NCBI GenBank assembly: GCA_951812715.1
Contig: OX638323.1
Location: 3,142,577-3,206,576, forward strand
Reading direction: 5' to 3'
Origin: an uncultured Pseudohongiella sp.
GTDB taxonomy: Bacteria > Pseudomonadota > Gammaproteobacteria > Pseudomonadales > Pseudohongiellaceae
DNA length: 64,000 nt
Part shown: positions 1 to 9,230 of the stretch, in pieces
Numbering within the stretch: the stretch's first letter is position 1
How the letters are laid out: the number at the start of each line of letters is the position of its first letter
Program-made: the position numbers and the translations under genes
Notes under the pieces: generated by a model
The model's input: only the letters and a program-made list of their open reading frames with translations
The model's database searches: none
What the model was told of the DNA's origin: nothing

Positions 1-367
1 GCGCAGCGCCGGCGCATCGATCCAGCTGGTGGCGCGGGAAGGCAAATACGCCACCTTGCGCCTGCGCTCCGGCGAAATGCGCAAGGTGCTGGCGGACTGC
101 CGCGCGACCATGGGTGAGGTATCCAACTCGGAGCATTCCCTGCGTTCCCTGGGCAAGGCCGGCGCCAAACGCTGGCGCGGCGTGCGGCCCACGGTGCGCG
201 GTGTGGCCATGAATCCGGTAGATCACCCGCATGGCGGCGGCGAAGGCAAGACTTCCGGCGGCCGCCATCCGGTATCGCCCACTGGCGTGCCGGCCAAGGG
301 ATACAAGACTCGATCCAACAAGCGCACCGACAAATTGATCGTGCGGCGCAGGAAGTCGAACCGCTAA
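1..367 (+). CDS. rplB: 50S ribosomal protein L2, C-terminal part (5' truncated by window)
   Basis: The frame is open from base 2, so the start lies outside the window; about 121 residues are visible. L2 binds 23S rRNA near the peptidyl-transferase centre and is needed for subunit association. The diagnostic segment [12 protein letters not shown], which holds the conserved histidine near the active centre, is present, and the protein ends in the usual basic tail (RRRKSNR). It is followed after 23 bases by rpsS, as in the E. coli S10 operon. Identification is secure. Confidence 0.97.
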   Translation, partial: RSAGASIQLVAREGKYATLRLRSGEMRKVLADCRATMGEVSNSEHSLRSLGKAGAKRWRGVRPTVRGVAMNPVDHPHGGGEGKTSGGRHPVSPTGVPAKGYKTRSNKRTDKLIVRRRKSNR

Positions 368-390
368 GTGAAGGGGAGAGGAAGCGAACA

Positions 391-669
391 GTGCCACGTT
401 CATTGAAAAAAGGCCCGTTTATCGATCTTCACTTGATGAAGAAGGTGCAAAAGGCCGTGGAAAACAACGACAAGCGGCCGATCAAGACCTGGTCGCGGCG
501 GTCCATGATCTCTCCGGACATGCTTGGCCTGACCATTGCCGTGCATAACGGCCGCCAGCATGTGCCGGTTTTCGTCAGCGAGGATATGGTCGGTCACAAG
601 CTCGGCGAGTTTGCCTTGACCCGCACCTATCGCAGTCATGTCGCCGACAAGAAGGCGAAGCGGCGCTAG
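391..669 (+). CDS. rpsS: 30S ribosomal protein S19
   Basis: A 92-residue protein beginning [12 protein letters not shown], the standard S19 N-terminus, so the GTG at 391 is the start; a purine-rich Shine-Dalgarno stretch (aggggagagg) lies just upstream. S19 sits in the 30S head, pairs with S13 and contacts the A-site region and the bridges to 50S. The conserved motif [12 protein letters not shown] closes the protein. Its place between rplB and rplV is canonical. Confidence 0.97.
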   Translation: MPRSLKKGPFIDLHLMKKVQKAVENNDKRPIKTWSRRSMISPDMLGLTIAVHNGRQHVPVFVSEDMVGHKLGEFALTRTYRSHVADKKAKRR

Positions 670-678
670 GAGAGACAG

Positions 679-1020
679 ATGGAAGTTGCGGCAAAATTGC
701 GAGGCGCGCGGATTTCCGCGCAGAAGGCGCGGCTGGTGGCGGACCAGATTCGCGGCAAGCAGGTTGAAGAAGCGTTGCAGGTTTTGACCTTCAGCACCCG
801 CAAGGGAGCAGCGATTATCCGCAAGTTGCTGAATTCGGCGATCGCCAATGCCGAGCACAACGAAGGCGCCGATGTCGATGAATTAAAGGTGGCGACGATT
901 TGCGTGGACGACGCGCGCACCTTGAAGCGCATCAGGCCGCGAGCGAAAGGGCGGGCAGACCGCATTTTCAAGCGGTCGTGCCATATCACCATCAAGGTCG
1001 CCGACGGCGAGGAGAACTGA
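679..1020 (+). CDS. rplV: 50S ribosomal protein L22
   Basis: 113 residues, close to the 110 of E. coli. L22 lines the peptide exit tunnel and contacts all domains of 23S rRNA. Conserved features are the N-terminal [18 protein letters not shown] segment and the beta-hairpin end with [13 protein letters not shown], which forms the tunnel tip where macrolide-resistance changes occur in other species. It starts 9 bases after the rpsS stop with a GGAGAGACAG ribosome-binding site. Confidence 0.97.
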   Translation: MEVAAKLRGARISAQKARLVADQIRGKQVEEALQVLTFSTRKGAAIIRKLLNSAIANAEHNEGADVDELKVATICVDDARTLKRIRPRAKGRADRIFKRSCHITIKVADGEEN

Positions 1021-1065
1021 ATGGGTCAGCACACACACAGTCGCGGACCGGCGAGAACGGACTAG
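1021..1065 (+). other. 14-codon mini-ORF in the rplV-rpsC spacer, start resembles rpsC
   Basis: Immediately after the rplV TGA comes ATGGGTCAG, the same nine bases that open rpsC at 1075. It is followed by 11 further codons and TAG at 1063-1065 (MGQHTHSRGPARTD). It may be a leftover of a partial duplication of the rpsC 5' end or a short leader peptide; coding function is unproven. Confidence 0.35.
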
Positions 1066-1074
1066 GGCAAATAC

Positions 1075-1758
1075 ATGGGTCAGAAAGCACATCCCACCGG
1101 AATCCGGCTCGGAATCGTCAAGCGCCACGCTTCATTGTGGTATGCCGAAGGCGAGCAATATGCGGAAAATCTGCTCGTAGACCTTAAAGTGCGCGAGTAC
1201 ATTCGCAAGAAACTCGCCAACGCTTCGGTGTCCCGGGTGGAAATCGAGCGGCCCGCCGAAACGGCGCGGATCACGATTCACACCGCGCGTCCCGGCATTG
1301 TGATCGGCAAGAAGGGTGAGGACGTCGAGAAGCTGCGCGCCGCGCTGGCGGTTTTGATGGAACTCGATCAAAAGGCCGTGCAAGTGAATATCGAAGAGAT
1401 ACGCAAGCCCGATCTCGACGCGCAACTCGTCGCCGACAGCGTGGCTCAGCAACTCGAACGGCGGGTGATGTTCCGCCGGGCGATGAAGCGCGCCGTGCAG
1501 AACGCGATGCGGCAAGGCGCGGGAGGCATCAAGGTACAAGTGGGCGGACGCCTCGGCGGCGCGGAGATTGCCCGATCGGAATGGTATCGGGAAGGACGCG
1601 TGCCGTTGCACACGTTTCGCGCGGATATCGATTATGCGACTTCGGAAGCCAGCACCACCTACGGCGTGATCGGCGTAAAGGTGTGGATATTCAAGGGCGA
1701 AGTGCTTGACCTCGATGAGGCCATGCTGGCGCCCCGGTCGAAATCAGGCCAGGGCTAA
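1075..1758 (+). CDS. rpsC: 30S ribosomal protein S3
   Basis: 227 residues starting [16 protein letters not shown], the classical S3 start. S3 lies at the mRNA entry channel with S4 and S5 and takes part in mRNA unwinding. The KH type II domain is visible with its GxxG loop (IGKKGED, about residues 78-84), followed by the S3 C-terminal domain ([13 protein letters not shown]). The 54-base gap from rplV is longer than most in this operon and contains a mini-ORF that copies the first codons. Confidence 0.97.
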   Translation: MGQKAHPTGIRLGIVKRHASLWYAEGEQYAENLLVDLKVREYIRKKLANASVSRVEIERPAETARITIHTARPGIVIGKKGEDVEKLRAALAVLMELDQKAVQVNIEEIRKPDLDAQLVADSVAQQLERRVMFRRAMKRAVQNAMRQGAGGIKVQVGGRLGGAEIARSEWYREGRVPLHTFRADIDYATSEASTTYGVIGVKVWIFKGEVLDLDEAMLAPRSKSGQG

Positions 1759-1788
1759 ACGCCAAAGTAGAGAAAGGATCAAGTTGTC

Positions 1789-2202
1789 GTGTTACAGCCA
1801 AAGCGCACCAAATATCGCAAGATGCAGAAAGGCCGCAATCGCGGGCTGTCCCATCGCGGCAGTTCGGTTGATTTCGGTCAGTTCGGCTTGAAAGCACTTT
1901 CCCGCGGACGCCTGACCGCGCGTCAGATCGAGGCGGCGCGGCGGGCAATGACCCGGCGAGTGCGCCGCGGCGGCAAGATCTGGATCCGGGTGTTCCCGGA
2001 CAAACCGATCACCCAGAAGCCGCTGGAAGTGCGCCAGGGCAAGGGCAAGGGCAATGTGGAGTACTGGGTGGCCCAGATTCAGCCTGGCCGCGTTATGTTC
2101 GAAATCGAAGGCGTGGACGAAGAACTCGCGCGGGAAGCGTTTTCGCTAGCCGCGGCCAAGTTGCCTTTCCGCACCGGTTTCGTGAAGCGGACGGTAATGT
2201 AA
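1789..2202 (+). CDS. rplP: 50S ribosomal protein L16
   Basis: 137 residues from a GTG start ([19 protein letters not shown]), matching the family N-terminus and the usual length of 136-138. L16 binds 23S and 5S rRNA regions and helps place the A-site tRNA acceptor arm. The conserved [14 protein letters not shown] and [11 protein letters not shown] segments are present. Its TAA overlaps the rpmC start by one base (TAATG), indicating translational coupling. Confidence 0.97.
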   Translation: MLQPKRTKYRKMQKGRNRGLSHRGSSVDFGQFGLKALSRGRLTARQIEAARRAMTRRVRRGGKIWIRVFPDKPITQKPLEVRQGKGKGNVEYWVAQIQPGRVMFEIEGVDEELAREAFSLAAAKLPFRTGFVKRTVM

Positions 2203-2426
2203 TGAAGGCAAGTGAATTGCGAGACCTGACCGCCGAGGAGCTGCAAAGCCGGCTGGAGCAGTTGCGTGAAGAGCAGTTCAACTATCGCATGCAGAAGGCG
2301 ACCGGACAGCTCGGCCAGCCACATCTGGCCGTAGCGGCGCGCAAGGATATCGCCAGAATAAAGACATTACTTACCGAAAAGGCCGCCGCGGAAGCGGTAC
2401 TGGCGGCGACGGAAGACAGCGAATGA
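2202..2426 (+). CDS. rpmC: 50S ribosomal protein L29
   Basis: 74 residues, about ten longer than E. coli L29 because of an alanine- and glutamate-rich C-terminal extension ([14 protein letters not shown]). The two-helix hairpin core is typical ([15 protein letters not shown], then [15 protein letters not shown] helix). L29 sits at the tunnel exit next to L23 and forms part of the docking area for SRP and trigger factor. It overlaps rplP by one base and rpsQ by four. Confidence 0.96.
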   Translation: MKASELRDLTAEELQSRLEQLREEQFNYRMQKATGQLGQPHLAVAARKDIARIKTLLTEKAAAEAVLAATEDSE

Positions 2427-2698
2427 CAGAAATCAATATAGAACAGGGCAAGGGACGCACGGCATCGGGCAAGGTGGTCAGCAACAAGATGGACAAGTCC
2501 ATCGTGGTGCTGGTGGAACGACGCGTGAAGCACCCGGTATACGGGAAGATCGTCAAACGGTCCACCAGGATTTCCGCCCATGACGCGAACAATGAATGCC
2601 TGCCCGGCGATGAAGTGACGATCCGGGAAGTGCGACCGATTTCGCGCACGAAATCCTGGGCGCTGGAGTCTATCGACAAACGCGCCGCGAGAGTTTGA
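2423..2698 (+). CDS. rpsQ: 30S ribosomal protein S17
   Basis: 91 residues with an OB fold; S17 is a primary 16S rRNA binder in the 30S body. Recognisable segments are [27 protein letters not shown] and the end [11 protein letters not shown]. The ATG lies in an ATGA overlap with the rpmC stop, so translation is probably coupled. A short N-terminal extension ([12 protein letters not shown]) precedes the core, normal for gammaproteobacteria. Confidence 0.96.
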   Translation: MTEINIEQGKGRTASGKVVSNKMDKSIVVLVERRVKHPVYGKIVKRSTRISAHDANNECLPGDEVTIREVRPISRTKSWALESIDKRAARV

Positions 2699-2701
2699 GC
2701 C

Positions 2702-3070
2702 ATGATTCAAGTTCAATCTTACCTGGATGTGGCCGACAACAGCGGCGCGCGCCGGGTTATGTGTATCAAGGTGCTAGGCGGCTCCCATCGGCGCTATGCC
2801 CATATCGGCGACATCATCAAGGTCGCGGTGAAGGAAGCGATTCCGCGCGGGCGGGTGAAGAAGGGTCAGGTGCTCAACGCTCTGGTGGTGCGAACTCGCA
2901 AAGGTGTGCGCCGCGGTGACGGTTCGCTGATTCGATTCGACGACAATGCCGCTATCCTGCTGAACAACCAGCAAGCGCCGATCGGCACGCGGGTGTTCGG
3001 TCCAGTGACGCGGGAATTACGGGACGAGCGATTCATGCGGATCATTTCGCTCGCCCCGGAGGTGCTGTAA
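2702..3070 (+). CDS. rplN: 50S ribosomal protein L14
   Basis: 122 residues starting [18 protein letters not shown], the invariant L14 N-terminus; the length is identical to the family standard. L14 forms inter-subunit bridges with 16S rRNA helix 14 and contacts L19. The end [13 protein letters not shown] is also standard. It opens the spc section of the cluster, three bases after rpsQ, with no separate promoter visible. Confidence 0.97.
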   Translation: MIQVQSYLDVADNSGARRVMCIKVLGGSHRRYAHIGDIIKVAVKEAIPRGRVKKGQVLNALVVRTRKGVRRGDGSLIRFDDNAAILLNNQQAPIGTRVFGPVTRELRDERFMRIISLAPEVL

Positions 3071-3110
3071 TCGGCTGCAAGGCCGGGAACGCGGAACGGA
3101 ACTGGAAGAT

Positions 3111-3425
3111 ATGCGCAAATTGCGAAGAGAAGACGAAGTGATCGTGATTGCCGGCCGCGACAAGGGCGCCCGCGGCACGATTACCCAAATGGTGAACGAT
3201 GACAAGGTCATCGTCGCGGGAGTCAACATGATCAAGCGACATACCCGGCCGAATCCCAATCTGGGTCAGCCGGGCGGAATCGTGGAGAAAGAAGCTCCAT
3301 TGCATATTTCCAATGTCGCGATTTTCAATCCGGACACCGAAGCCGCCGACAGGGTCGGCATCCGGATAGGGGAAGACGGCGGCAAGACCCGCTTTTTCAA
3401 ATCGAGCGGGGAAGCCATAGATTGA
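3111..3425 (+). CDS. rplX: 50S ribosomal protein L24
   Basis: 104 residues with the KOW motif near the N-terminus ([17 protein letters not shown]) and the conserved [11 protein letters not shown] segment. L24 is one of the two initiators of 50S assembly and lies near the tunnel exit. The stop codon at 3423-3425 is fused to the first stem of a multi-hairpin repeat (the G of TGA starts its first arm), so the usual short spacer to rplE has been replaced by about 170 bases. Confidence 0.97.
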   Translation: MRKLRREDEVIVIAGRDKGARGTITQMVNDDKVIVAGVNMIKRHTRPNPNLGQPGGIVEKEAPLHISNVAIFNPDTEAADRVGIRIGEDGGKTRFFKSSGEAID

Positions 3426-3572
3426 GGAAGCTCTGATTTATCGGAGTTTCCACGCGGCAGATGGCCGCGCGCGATGAATTCGATGGCGCAAGCCATTGAA
3501 TTCGGGAGCAAAACAAAGCCAAGCTTTGGTTTTGCGGCAATACACAATTCCGTGAATGGAATTGTTCAGAGA
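3424..3572 (+). repeat. Multi-hairpin repeat, copy 1 (rplX-rplE spacer)
   Basis: One of six dispersed copies. Five successive inverted repeats can be read: GGAAGCTC/GAGTTTCC; GCGGC/GCCGC; GAATTCGATGGC-GCAA-GCCATTGAATTC with a GCAA tetraloop; GCAAAACAAAGC/GCTTTGGTTTTGC; and CAATTCC/GGAATTG. The copy starts inside the rplX stop codon, runs with the operon, and ends about 26 bases before the rplE start. Confidence 0.9.
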
Positions 3573-3597
3573 ATACAAAACTGGCAGGTTGGCCGAA

Positions 3598-4158
3598 ATG
3601 GCGCGGTTTAAAGAATTTTACAAGCAGGAAGTGATGCCGGCATTGTCGAAGCAGTTCGACTACGGCAATCCCATGCGTGTGCCGAAAGTGACCAAGGTCG
3701 TGCTAAACATGGGCCTCGGCGACGCTGTGGCGGACAAGAAGGTACTCGAAAATGCGAGCGCCGACATGCAGGCCATCAGCGGACAGAAGCCGGTCATCAC
3801 CAAGGCGCGTAAGAGCGTCGCCGGATTCAAGATTCGCGAAGGTTGGCCCATCGGCTGCAAGGTGACCTTGCGGGGCGAGCGCATGTACGAGTTTCTGGAG
3901 CGGTTGGTAAGCATAGCGATCCCTCGCATCCGGGATTTTCGCGGCCTGAGCCCGAAATCATTTGACGGCAATGGCAATTTCGCCATGGGCGTGAGCGAGC
4001 AGATTATTTTCCCGGAAATCGATTACGACAAGATCGACAAGATCCGTGGAATGGACATCGTTATCACGACCAGCGCCAATACCGATGAAGAAGGGCGGGC
4101 TCTGCTCGCCGCCATGCGCTTCCCCTTCCGGGGCTTGGGCGCGGCGGCGCAGTCGTAG
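3598..4158 (+). CDS. rplE: 50S ribosomal protein L5
   Basis: 186 residues from ATG 3598 ([16 protein letters not shown]), which matches the normal L5 N-terminus. An in-frame ATG at 3556 would add 14 codons, but the first of these come from the last hairpin of the repeat, so it is rejected as the start. L5 binds 5S rRNA and contacts P-site tRNA and S13. Conserved segments include [31 protein letters not shown] and the [15 protein letters not shown] end. Confidence 0.96.
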   Translation: MARFKEFYKQEVMPALSKQFDYGNPMRVPKVTKVVLNMGLGDAVADKKVLENASADMQAISGQKPVITKARKSVAGFKIREGWPIGCKVTLRGERMYEFLERLVSIAIPRIRDFRGLSPKSFDGNGNFAMGVSEQIIFPEIDYDKIDKIRGMDIVITTSANTDEEGRALLAAMRFPFRGLGAAAQS

Positions 4159-4206
4159 ACCGCGGATTGAAACAGGCCCGGTGAACGGGCCGCGGGAGAT
4201 CAGATA

Positions 4207-4512
4207 ATGGCAAAAGCTTCGATGATCGCCAGAGAAGCCAAGCGAATGAGGACGGTGAAGCAATACGCCGCCCGGCGCGCCGCATTGAAGGCGGTGCTGG
4301 CCGACGCCGACGCCAGCAGCGAAGAAAAGTGGGAAGCGCAGCTCAAGTTGCAAAAGCTGCCGCGCAATGCGAGTCCGAGTCGCGTGGTGCGGCGCTGCCG
4401 GCTTACCGGCCGGCCCCGCGGCGTATTCCGCAAGTTCGGACTGTGCCGCAACAAACTGCGCGAAGTCGCCATGCGCGGCGATGTGCCCGGCCTGGTAAAG
4501 GCAAGCTGGTAA
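4207..4512 (+). CDS. rpsN: 30S ribosomal protein S14 (long, zinc-independent form)
   Basis: 101 residues, the length of the E. coli-type S14; the CxxC pair and the two further cysteines of the short zinc form are not arranged here. S14 completes the 30S head near S3 and S10. The C-terminal signature [20 protein letters not shown] and the ending GLVKASW are typical. The upstream spacer (4159-4206) ends in GGGAGATCAGATA, a good ribosome-binding site. Confidence 0.96.
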   Translation: MAKASMIAREAKRMRTVKQYAARRAALKAVLADADASSEEKWEAQLKLQKLPRNASPSRVVRRCRLTGRPRGVFRKFGLCRNKLREVAMRGDVPGLVKASW

Positions 4513-4526
4513 GTGGGAAAAACAAT

Positions 4527-4922
4527 ATGACCATGACCGATCCCATTGCCGATTACCTGACCCGCATCCGCAACGCGCTGATGGTGAAACAGGAGACGAT
4601 CAGTTGTCCGTCTTCCAAGATCAAGGTGGCCATTTCCGGGCTTCTCCTCGAAGAAGGCTATATCAGGGGTTTTGAAGTGCGCGACAACGGCGGCAAGCCG
4701 GAACTGGAAGTGGCGCTGAAATACGTGAACGGCAAGCCCGCGATCGAAGAGATCAGGCGAGTCAGCCGTCCCGGTTTGCGCGCCTACCGGGGCAAGGACG
4801 ACCTGCCCAGTAATCGCGCCGGCCTCGGCACGGTGATCATGTCGACCAATCTCGGCCTGATGACCGACAAGAAGGCGCGAGCGGCCGGTGTCGGCGGCGA
4901 AGTGATTTGCACGGTTTTCTAG
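4527..4922 (+). CDS. rpsH: 30S ribosomal protein S8
   Basis: 131 residues from ATG 4527 ([18 protein letters not shown]). The frame is open further upstream inside rpsN, but this start matches the family (E. coli 130 residues) and follows the rpsN stop by 14 bases. S8 is a central-domain organiser of 30S and, in E. coli, the translational repressor of the spc operon. The end [13 protein letters not shown] is canonical. No S8-type repressor site was sought at sequence level near rplE. Confidence 0.96.
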   Translation: MTMTDPIADYLTRIRNALMVKQETISCPSSKIKVAISGLLLEEGYIRGFEVRDNGGKPELEVALKYVNGKPAIEEIRRVSRPGLRAYRGKDDLPSNRAGLGTVIMSTNLGLMTDKKARAAGVGGEVICTVF

Positions 4923-4944
4923 GCGAAGTCGCTGGAGCGAAATA

Positions 4945-5478
4945 ATGTCGAGAATGGCTAACAGCCCGGTGCGGATTCCCAAGGGAGTGGAAGCGGCCTT
5001 GCGCGGGAGCGAAATTACGGTAACGGGCGGCAAGGGCAATTTGCAACTCGCCCTGCCAGTTGAAGTTCAGGTGGAGCAAGGCGATGACGGTTTGCGCGTG
5101 ATATCGCGCGGAAATTCCCGTCGGGCCAACGCCATGACGGGAACGATCCACTCGCTGCTACGCAACATGATGGTCGGGGTTTCCGAAGGATTCGAGAAGA
5201 AGCTGGAATTGCGCGGTGTCGGCTATCGCGCCAGGGCCGAGGGCTCGAAACTGAATTTGACGGTGGGATATTCGCATGCCATTAACTATGCGGTTCCCGC
5301 TGGCGTCAAGGTGGTGACTCCGTCCCAGACTGAAATCGTGGTCAGTGGCGCCGACAAGCAGCAGGTAGGCCAGGTGGCCGCCGAGATTCGCATGTTCCGC
5401 CCGCCTGAACCGTACAAGGGCAAAGGCATCCGTTATGTCGGCGAACGAGTGTTCTCGAAAGAAGCGAAGAAGAAGTAA
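4945..5478 (+). CDS. rplF: 50S ribosomal protein L6
   Basis: 177 residues, equal to the E. coli length. L6 has two RRM-like domains and lies near the factor-binding region at the base of the L7/L12 stalk. Conserved parts are VRIPKGVEAALRGSEITVTGGKG at the N-terminus and the signature PEPYKGKGIRYVGERV near the C-terminus. ATG 4954 (MANSP) is an alternative start only three codons later. Confidence 0.96.
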   Translation: MSRMANSPVRIPKGVEAALRGSEITVTGGKGNLQLALPVEVQVEQGDDGLRVISRGNSRRANAMTGTIHSLLRNMMVGVSEGFEKKLELRGVGYRARAEGSKLNLTVGYSHAINYAVPAGVKVVTPSQTEIVVSGADKQQVGQVAAEIRMFRPPEPYKGKGIRYVGERVFSKEAKKK

Positions 5479-5490
5479 GGGCGTATATCG

Positions 5491-5841
5491 ATGAGTGAAA
5501 AGAAAAACGCCCGCCTGCGCCGGGCGCGAAGAACCAGAGCGCGGATTCGGGATCAGGAAATCAACCGTCTGTGCGTGTTTCGTTCGCCCAGGCATATGTA
5601 CGCCCAAGTTATTGCGCCGGGTGGCGCCGGGGTGCTGGTCAGCGCCTCCACGGTGGAGAAAGAACAGCGCGGCGGATCCACCGGCAATAAAGAGGCCGCC
5701 GGCACTGTTGGCCGGCTGATTGCCGAGCGCGCCCTGGCCGCCGGCATCGATACCGTGGCGTTCGACCGCTCCGGCTTCGCCTACCATGGCCGGGTCAAGG
5801 CCCTGGCCGAAGCGGCGCGGGAAGCCGGCCTGAAGTTCTAG
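5491..5841 (+). CDS. rplR: 50S ribosomal protein L18
   Basis: 116 residues, usual length 117. L18 binds 5S rRNA with L5 and anchors it in the central protuberance. The basic N-terminus ([16 protein letters not shown]) and the conserved end [26 protein letters not shown] are unmistakable. It starts 12 bases after rplF. Confidence 0.97.
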   Translation: MSEKKNARLRRARRTRARIRDQEINRLCVFRSPRHMYAQVIAPGGAGVLVSASTVEKEQRGGSTGNKEAAGTVGRLIAERALAAGIDTVAFDRSGFAYHGRVKALAEAAREAGLKF

Positions 5842-5850
5842 GAATACGAC

Positions 5851-6360
5851 ATGGCATTCAGAGAAGAGAAGGAAAAGAACGAAGAGGGTTTGCAGGAGAA
5901 GCTGATCCAGGTCAATCGTGTCGCCAAGGTGGTGAAAGGCGGTCGCATCTTCGGCTTTACCGCGCTGACCGCCGTCGGCGATGGCAACGGCCGGGTCGGT
6001 TTCGGCCGCGGCAAAGCCCGGGAAGTGCCCCTGGCCATCCAGAAGGCGATGGAAGCGGCGCGCCGCAACATGATTACGGTCAACCTGGACGGCCATACCC
6101 TGCAATATCCGATCAAGTCTCGGCATGGCGCTTCCAAGGTGTACATGCAGCCGGCCTCGGAAGGCACCGGCGTCATTGCCGGCGGCGCCATGCGCGCCAT
6201 TCTGGAACTGGCGGGCGTGCAGAACGTACTCGCCAAGTGCTACGGTTCCACCAATCCGGTGAACGTCGTAAGGGCGACATTCAAGGGGTTGCGCGAAATG
6301 CGCTCGCCCGAGGATGTCGCGGCGCGGCGGGGCAAGACCCCCGACGAAATCCTGGGTTGA
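5851..6360 (+). CDS. rpsE: 30S ribosomal protein S5
   Basis: 169 residues. An N-terminal double-stranded-RNA-binding domain ([19 protein letters not shown], then [18 protein letters not shown]) precedes the C-terminal S5 fold ([23 protein letters not shown]). S5 stands at the mRNA entry site with S3 and S4 and influences decoding accuracy. It follows rplR by nine bases and leads into rpmD after four. Confidence 0.97.
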   Translation: MAFREEKEKNEEGLQEKLIQVNRVAKVVKGGRIFGFTALTAVGDGNGRVGFGRGKAREVPLAIQKAMEAARRNMITVNLDGHTLQYPIKSRHGASKVYMQPASEGTGVIAGGAMRAILELAGVQNVLAKCYGSTNPVNVVRATFKGLREMRSPEDVAARRGKTPDEILG

Positions 6361-6364
6361 GGTC

Positions 6365-6562
6365 ATGGCGGCAAGCGAAGCGAAAGACATGCTCAAGATC
6401 ACGCTGGTGCGCAGCCCGATCGGCATTAAGCCGAAGCACAAGCTGTGCCTGAAAGGACTTGGATTGCGTCGCATGCACCATACGGTGGAGCTGGAAGACA
6501 CGCCAGCCGTGCGCGGCATGGTCAACAAGATTGGCTATCTGCTTGCCGTGAAAGGGAAGTAG
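6365..6562 (+). CDS. rpmD: 50S ribosomal protein L30
   Basis: 65 residues from ATG 6365. The frame runs upstream into rpsE, but the family start is just before [18 protein letters not shown]; a second ATG at the MLKIT position would give about 58 residues, the E. coli length, so the exact start is uncertain by seven codons. L30 is a small 23S-binding protein between domains II and V. The motif [20 protein letters not shown] is diagnostic. Confidence 0.94.
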   Translation: MAASEAKDMLKITLVRSPIGIKPKHKLCLKGLGLRRMHHTVELEDTPAVRGMVNKIGYLLAVKGK

Positions 6563-6586
6563 GAAAACGAATTCCGGAGTGCGCGA

Positions 6587-7225
6587 ATGCGATTGAATGA
6601 ATTGAAACCGGCCCCAGGCAGCGTCAAGGCGAAAAAGCGCGTCGGCCGCGGCATAGGCAGCGGCTTCGGCAAAACCTGCGGTAAAGGTCACAAAGGTCAG
6701 AAATCCCGCTCCGGCGGCGGTGTGCGGCCCGGGTTCGAAGGCGGGCAGATGCCCTTGCAGATGCGGCTGCCGAAGTTCGGCTTTTCCTCCCGCATCGGCC
6801 GGGTGACCGCCGAAGTGCGCACCGGCGAATTGAACCAGGTGCAAGCCGAAGTCATCGACTTGGCCGCATTGCGCAAGGCCGGCGTGATTCAGGCCAATAT
6901 CAAGCGCGCGCGAGTCATGTTGTCCGGCGAAGTAACCAGGGCCTTGACCGTGCGGGGACTGCGAGTGAGCAAGGGCGCCAGGGCCGCGATCGAAGCAGCG
7001 GAAGGTACCGTGATCGGCGACTGGGATGCTGTCCCGGAGCCGGAAGATCAACCCCCCGGGAAGCCTGCGGCAAAAGTGAAGCCGGCGGCAAAAGCAAAGA
7101 CACAGGCAGCGGCGAAACCCAAGGCAAAGGCCGAGCCGAAACCCAAGGCCGAGGCAAAGGCGGAAGAACAATCCGAGCCGGAAACTTCCGGGCAGCCGGC
7201 CAAAAAGGATAGCGAAACAGAGTAA
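6587..7225 (+). CDS. rplO: 50S ribosomal protein L15 with long low-complexity C-terminal tail
   Basis: 212 residues against about 144 in E. coli. Residues 1-145 are a normal L15 ([22 protein letters not shown], then [18 protein letters not shown]). The remaining ~65 residues are a tail of alanine, lysine, proline and glutamate (repeats of [17 protein letters not shown]) with no recognisable fold. The tail runs straight into the stop before secY without a frameshift. L15 acts late in 50S assembly; the tail is presumably solvent exposed and its role is unknown. Confidence 0.93.
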   Translation: MRLNELKPAPGSVKAKKRVGRGIGSGFGKTCGKGHKGQKSRSGGGVRPGFEGGQMPLQMRLPKFGFSSRIGRVTAEVRTGELNQVQAEVIDLAALRKAGVIQANIKRARVMLSGEVTRALTVRGLRVSKGARAAIEAAEGTVIGDWDAVPEPEDQPPGKPAAKVKPAAKAKTQAAAKPKAKAEPKPKAEAKAEEQSEPETSGQPAKKDSETE

Positions 7226-7231
7226 GCGCTA

Positions 7232-8557
7232 ATGGCGAACAAACCGAATATCAGTCCCGAGAATATCGGCGCCGGCTTGGGCGAGTTGAAGTCGCGCCTG
7301 CTATTTCTGCTGTTCGCGATATTCGTCTATCGCGTAGGCACGCATATTCCGGTACCGGGAATCGATCCGATCCAGTTGCAAGCGTTCTTCTCCCAGAACG
7401 AAGGCACTTTCGCCGACCTGTTCAATATGTTTTCCGGCGGCGCGCTGGAGCGCATGAGCATCGTCGCGCTCGGCATCATGCCGTACATTTCCGCCTCGAT
7501 CATCATGCAACTGCTGACCGCGGTGAATCCGCAACTCGACCAGTTGAAGAAGGAGGGCGAGTCCGGCCGCCGCAAGATCACCCAATACACGCGCTGGGGC
7601 GCGCTCGCCCTGGCCACGGTGCAAGGCACCGGCATGACCATGGGATTGCTCACGCCGCTGGCCTATAACCCCGGCCTGGCGTTTACCCTCACCGCGATCA
7701 TTTCGCTGGTTACCGGCGCCATGTTCCTGATGTGGCTGGGGGAGCAGATCACCGAGAAAGGCGTTGGCAACGGCATTTCCATGCTGATATTCGCCGGCAT
7801 CGTCGCCGGGTTCCCGGCAGCGGTGGGCACCTCGCTGACCCAGGCCTACGAAGGCCAGATCAGTGGCGTGCTGCTGCTCGTGGTCGGCCTGATCGCCGTC
7901 GGCGTGGTCGGCTGCATCGTCTACGTGGAACGAGCCCAGCGCCGTATCACGGTGAACTACGCCAAGCGCCAGCAAGGCCGCAAGATGTACCAGGCCCAGG
8001 CCAGCCATCTGCCGCTGAAGATAAACATGGCAGGCGTAATTCCGGCGATTTTCGCCAGCAGCATTCTGTTGTTCCCGGCCTCGCTCGGACAGTGGTTCGG
8101 ACAGTCGGAAGGCGCCGAATGGCTGCAGGATCTGGCCTTGCTGATCGGACCCGGACAGCCGCTGTACATCATCATTTTCAGCGCGATGATCATCTTTTTC
8201 TGTTTCTTTTATACCGCGCTGGTGTTCAATCCCCGGGACGTGGCCGATAACCTGCGCCGCTCGGGAGCGTTTATTCCGGGCATCCGGCCCGGCGAGCAGA
8301 CCGCGAAATACATCGATGGCGTGATCACTCGGCTGACCATGTTCGGCGCGATCTATATCACCCTGGTTTGCCTGTTGCCGAATTTCATGCAGATGCTGGC
8401 CAATGTGCCGTTCAACCTTGGCGGTACGGCGCTGCTGATTTCCGTGGTCGTGACCATGGATTTCTGGTCCCAGGTGCAATCTCACCTGATGTCCCATCAA
8501 TATGACTCGCTGATGAAGAAATCCAGGCTCGGCGGCTATGGCCGGTCGGGAATCTAG
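7232..8557 (+). CDS. secY: Protein translocase subunit SecY
   Basis: 441 residues, the usual length, with ten predicted membrane helices. SecY forms the protein-conducting channel of the Sec translocase with SecE and SecG. Conserved landmarks are [16 protein letters not shown] (helix 2), the [18 protein letters not shown] loop, the cytosolic [13 protein letters not shown] segment, and [22 protein letters not shown] before helix 8. It starts six bases after rplO and is followed by rpmJ, as in the E. coli spc operon. Confidence 0.97.
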   Translation: MANKPNISPENIGAGLGELKSRLLFLLFAIFVYRVGTHIPVPGIDPIQLQAFFSQNEGTFADLFNMFSGGALERMSIVALGIMPYISASIIMQLLTAVNPQLDQLKKEGESGRRKITQYTRWGALALATVQGTGMTMGLLTPLAYNPGLAFTLTAIISLVTGAMFLMWLGEQITEKGVGNGISMLIFAGIVAGFPAAVGTSLTQAYEGQISGVLLLVVGLIAVGVVGCIVYVERAQRRITVNYAKRQQGRKMYQAQASHLPLKINMAGVIPAIFASSILLFPASLGQWFGQSEGAEWLQDLALLIGPGQPLYIIIFSAMIIFFCFFYTALVFNPRDVADNLRRSGAFIPGIRPGEQTAKYIDGVITRLTMFGAIYITLVCLLPNFMQMLANVPFNLGGTALLISVVVTMDFWSQVQSHLMSHQYDSLMKKSRLGGYGRSGI

Positions 8558-8572
8558 CGGGGGAGAGATGTC

Positions 8573-8689
8573 ATGAAGGTCAGAGCGTCCGTCAAGAAAA
8601 TTTGTCGCAATTGCAAGATCATCAAGCGCAACGGCGTGATCCGCGTGATCTGCAGCGCCGAGCCCCGCCACAAGCAGCGGCAGGGCTGA
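8573..8689 (+). CDS. rpmJ: 50S ribosomal protein L36 (zinc-ribbon form)
   Basis: 38 residues, [20 protein letters not shown] to [11 protein letters not shown], nearly identical to the E. coli L36. The C-x2-C, C and H zinc ligands are all present, so this is the zinc-binding form. It lies 15 bases after secY with a GGGGGAGAGATGTC ribosome-binding site. Its TGA at 8687-8689 is fused to the start of the second multi-hairpin repeat. Confidence 0.95.
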   Translation: MKVRASVKKICRNCKIIKRNGVIRVICSAEPRHKQRQG

Positions 8690-8836
8690 GGAAGCTCCGA
8701 TTAAACCGGAGATTCCTCGCGGCAGCGGGAAGTGCCGCTGAATTTAATGGCGCAAGCCATTGAATTCGTGAACAAAACAAAACCACACTTTGGTTTTGCG
8801 ATATTGAATAATTGCTAGGATGGAATGATTCAGAGA
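8688..8836 (+). repeat. Multi-hairpin repeat, copy 2 (rpmJ-rpsM spacer)
   Basis: Same family as 3424-3572 and in the same orientation. Arms: GGAAGCTCCG/CGGAGATTCC, GCGGCA/TGCCGC, GAATTTAATGGC-GCAA-GCCATTGAATTC, ACAAAACAAAACC/GGTTTTG, and a weaker last stem. It begins within the rpmJ stop codon and ends about 34 bases before rpsM, at the spc/alpha operon boundary. Confidence 0.9.
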
Positions 8837-8870
8837 AGACTGATTCAGGTGCACGAGGTGGAGTGAATCT

Positions 8871-9227
<357 letters not shown>

Positions 9228-9230
9228 ACC

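Noticed and set aside
3556..3597. Upstream ATG extending rplE by 14 codons
   Set aside because: The added codons begin in the last hairpin of the repeat; the family N-terminus starts at 3598.
5158..6528. 456-codon minus-strand frame opposite rplF-rpmD
   Set aside because: It lies antisense to four certain ribosomal genes and has no recognisable domain.
7301..8671. 456-codon minus-strand frame opposite secY
   Set aside because: It is a shadow of secY with His/Asp/Gln-rich, non-protein-like composition.
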